Below, one piece after another: positions 25,353 through 25,999 of a DNA stretch of 25,999 nt. This DNA comes from JAAZNO01 sp012798275. GTDB lineage: Bacteria > Chloroflexota > Anaerolineae > B4-G1 > SLSP01. The DNA lies in NCBI GenBank assembly GCA_035347995.1, contig DAOPQD010000046.1:1-25999 (forward strand). The letters run 5' to 3'. The position numbers were made by a program, and so were the translations under genes. The notes beneath the pieces were generated by a model. It was given only the letters and a program-made list of their open reading frames with translations, searched no databases and was not told the origin of the DNA. Numbering within the stretch: the first letter of the stretch is position 1; each line of letters opens with the position of its first letter.

Positions 25353-25607
25353 CGCCTGCTGAAGACGGGGACCTGTCAGGTTCCAGAAGATCTGATAGGC
25401 CCCTGGCGTAAGTCCTCTCAATTTTAGCCACGAATGACACGCCTTCTCATGATGTTTCTCCCCATACGGAAGATTTCCCCGCCCCGGCCTACATCCGTGA
25501 GCGTTATCATGTCTCAAAGGCGTGTTGGGTGCCCTGGTACTACTTCTGGCGCTGGATAAAGGGGGTGTGGAGCATCTTGGGGCGAAAACTCTGAGAGGCG
25601 TCATTCC

Positions 25608-25625
25608 CCTCGGAAAATAGAGAGC
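25608..25625 (+). repeat. 18-bp dispersed repeat, copy 2
   Basis: CCTCGGAAAATAGAGAGC is identical to the minus strand of 7295-7312, about 18 kb away and in opposite orientation. It is followed at once by a strong inverted repeat built from the related GAGCCGTGAGT sequence. Confidence 0.8.
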
Positions 25626-25626
25626 A

Positions 25627-25672
25627 GTGAGCCGTGAGTCGAGAGCTGTCGCAGTCTCTACTCACGGCTCAC
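25627..25672. repeat. 13-bp perfect inverted repeat (hairpin)
   Basis: GTGAGCCGTGAGT (25627-25639) and ACTCACGGCTCAC (25660-25672) pair perfectly. An inner AGAG/CTCT pair in the 20-nt loop extends the stem. There is no T-run on either strand, so it is an intergenic palindrome, not a clear terminator. It lies between the membrane-protein gene and the 3' end of the convergent tRNA. Confidence 0.8.
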
Positions 25673-25706
25673 ATCTTCATTCGCAACGGAGACTTAAGGG
25701 CTTCAG

Positions 25707-25780
25707 TCGGGGCGCAGGGATTTGAACCCTGGACCTCACGGTCCCGAACCGTGCGCGCTACCAAACTGCGCTACGCCCCG
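25707..25780 (-). tRNA. tRNA-Pro (anticodon CGG)
   Basis: The minus strand folds as a complete 74-nt tRNA. The acceptor stem is CGGGGCG/CGCCCCG with discriminator A, the D arm is GCGCAGTTTGGTAGCGC, and the anticodon arm CACGG-TTCGGGA-CCGTG has anticodon CGG at 25746-25744. The T arm is CAGGG-TTCAAAT-CCCTG. CCA is not encoded. It reads the proline codon CCG, fitting a high-GC genome. Confidence 0.97.
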
Positions 25781-25790
25781 AACGATGTGC

Positions 25791-25818
25791 ATCATACCAC
25801 ACTTGTTTGATTCTGCAA
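25791..25818 (-). promoter_or_regulatory. Promoter of tRNA-Pro
   Basis: On the minus strand TTGCAG (25818-25813) and TATGAT (25796-25791) have a 16-bp spacer. The -10 box ends 10 bp before the tRNA 5' end, leaving a leader of only a few bases. Confidence 0.7.
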
Positions 25819-25821
25819 GCC

Positions 25822-25849
25822 TTGCCCTTTCTCCCGACGCTGGTATGAT
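25822..25849 (+). promoter_or_regulatory. Candidate outward-facing promoter near window end
   Basis: TTGCCC (25822-25827) and TATGAT (25844-25849) are 16 bp apart on the plus strand, back to back with the tRNA promoter. GGTATGATTACC around the -10 is a short inverted repeat (GGTA/TACC). It may serve a gene beyond the window. The remaining 150 bp to the end show no recognisable gene, only ACGTGTCCACGT-family repeat copies at 25858-25886. Confidence 0.35.
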
Positions 25850-25999
25850 TACCGCGACACGTGCCCACGTGCGAACGTGTCCACGTAAGTCGTGATCGAA
25901 GGCTGCGATGGCTTTTCGGTTTAGCTGGGGATGGCATCCCCCGCCTGACACGAGCCCACCGCGCTGAAGCGTGTTGTTAGGGACGTAGCAGCCCCGGGG

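Larger units (their letters stand above)
25353..25706. other. 354-bp intergenic region with repeats, no convincing gene
   Basis: It contains the short palindrome ACCTGTCAGGT at 25371-25381, an open frame without a normal start codon at 25412-25594 (see findings), an 18-bp dispersed repeat at 25608-25625 and a 13-bp inverted repeat at 25627-25672. No terminator with a T-run is seen for the membrane-protein gene. Confidence 0.7.

Noticed and set aside
25928..25945. GGGGATGGCATCCCC near the window end as a terminator
   Set aside because: The possible stem is short with a tiny loop, there is no T-run, and no gene ends before it.

Overview
The window looks like chromosomal DNA of a high-GC member of the Chloroflexota, probably the Anaerolineae/Caldilineae/Ardenticatenia side. 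The evidence is indirect. Both solute-binding lipoproteins have the Thr/Pro/Val/Glu-rich linkers (VVVTATPTP, APTQEATT) common in that phylum, a zinc-ribbon/cyclase/AAA/TPR giant protein of a type frequent there is present, and intergenic DNA is full of short dispersed repeats. No rRNA or marker gene is present to fix the taxonomy.

Layout. (1) Positions 68-6465, minus strand: a complete peptide/oligosaccharide-type (Opp/Dpp) ABC importer read in the order ATPase D, ATPase F, family-5 binding lipoprotein, permease B, permease C. (2) Positions 6466-7326: an 861-bp divergent intergenic region with promoter-like boxes, a palindrome, two tandem hairpins and dispersed repeats, but no convincing gene. 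(3) Positions 7327-12162, plus strand: a CE7 acetyl esterase, a GH65 disaccharide phosphorylase, and a GntR DNA-binding domain fused to a sugar-binding-protein-like domain. The regulator has a consensus sigma-70 promoter overlapped by a perfect palindrome. (4) Positions 12378-19440, plus strand: a second complete Opp/Dpp-type importer (binding lipoprotein, permease B, permease C, ATPase D, ATPase F) ending in a stand-alone cyclic-nucleotide-binding protein and a strong intrinsic terminator. (5) Positions 19505-25352, plus strand: a zinc-ribbon/class III cyclase/AAA/TPR protein, then a GT-C-type membrane protein with a C-terminal domain resembling an inactive M23 peptidase. (6) Positions 25353-25999: repeats, tRNA-Pro(CGG) on the minus strand with its promoter, and an outward-facing promoter candidate.

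How it may work together (inference). The two importers flank enzymes that deacetylate and phosphorolyse oligosaccharides, so at least one probably imports plant- or microbe-derived oligosaccharides. The cytoplasmic GntR/binding-protein fusion would sense the imported sugar and repress its own promoter. The second transporter operon carries a cyclic-nucleotide reader, and a class III cyclase gene starts 120 bp downstream, so second-messenger control of uptake is possible.

Most notable: the GntR/type-2 binding-protein fusion with its operator; the bracketing of both binding-protein cistrons by the same pair of RNA elements (an anti-SD-complementary GAAAGGRGGTGAT sequence 85-86 nt upstream and an 11-bp GC-rich hairpin 16-17 nt downstream); the cyclic-nucleotide reader/cyclase neighbours; and the GT-C/degenerate M23 fusion.
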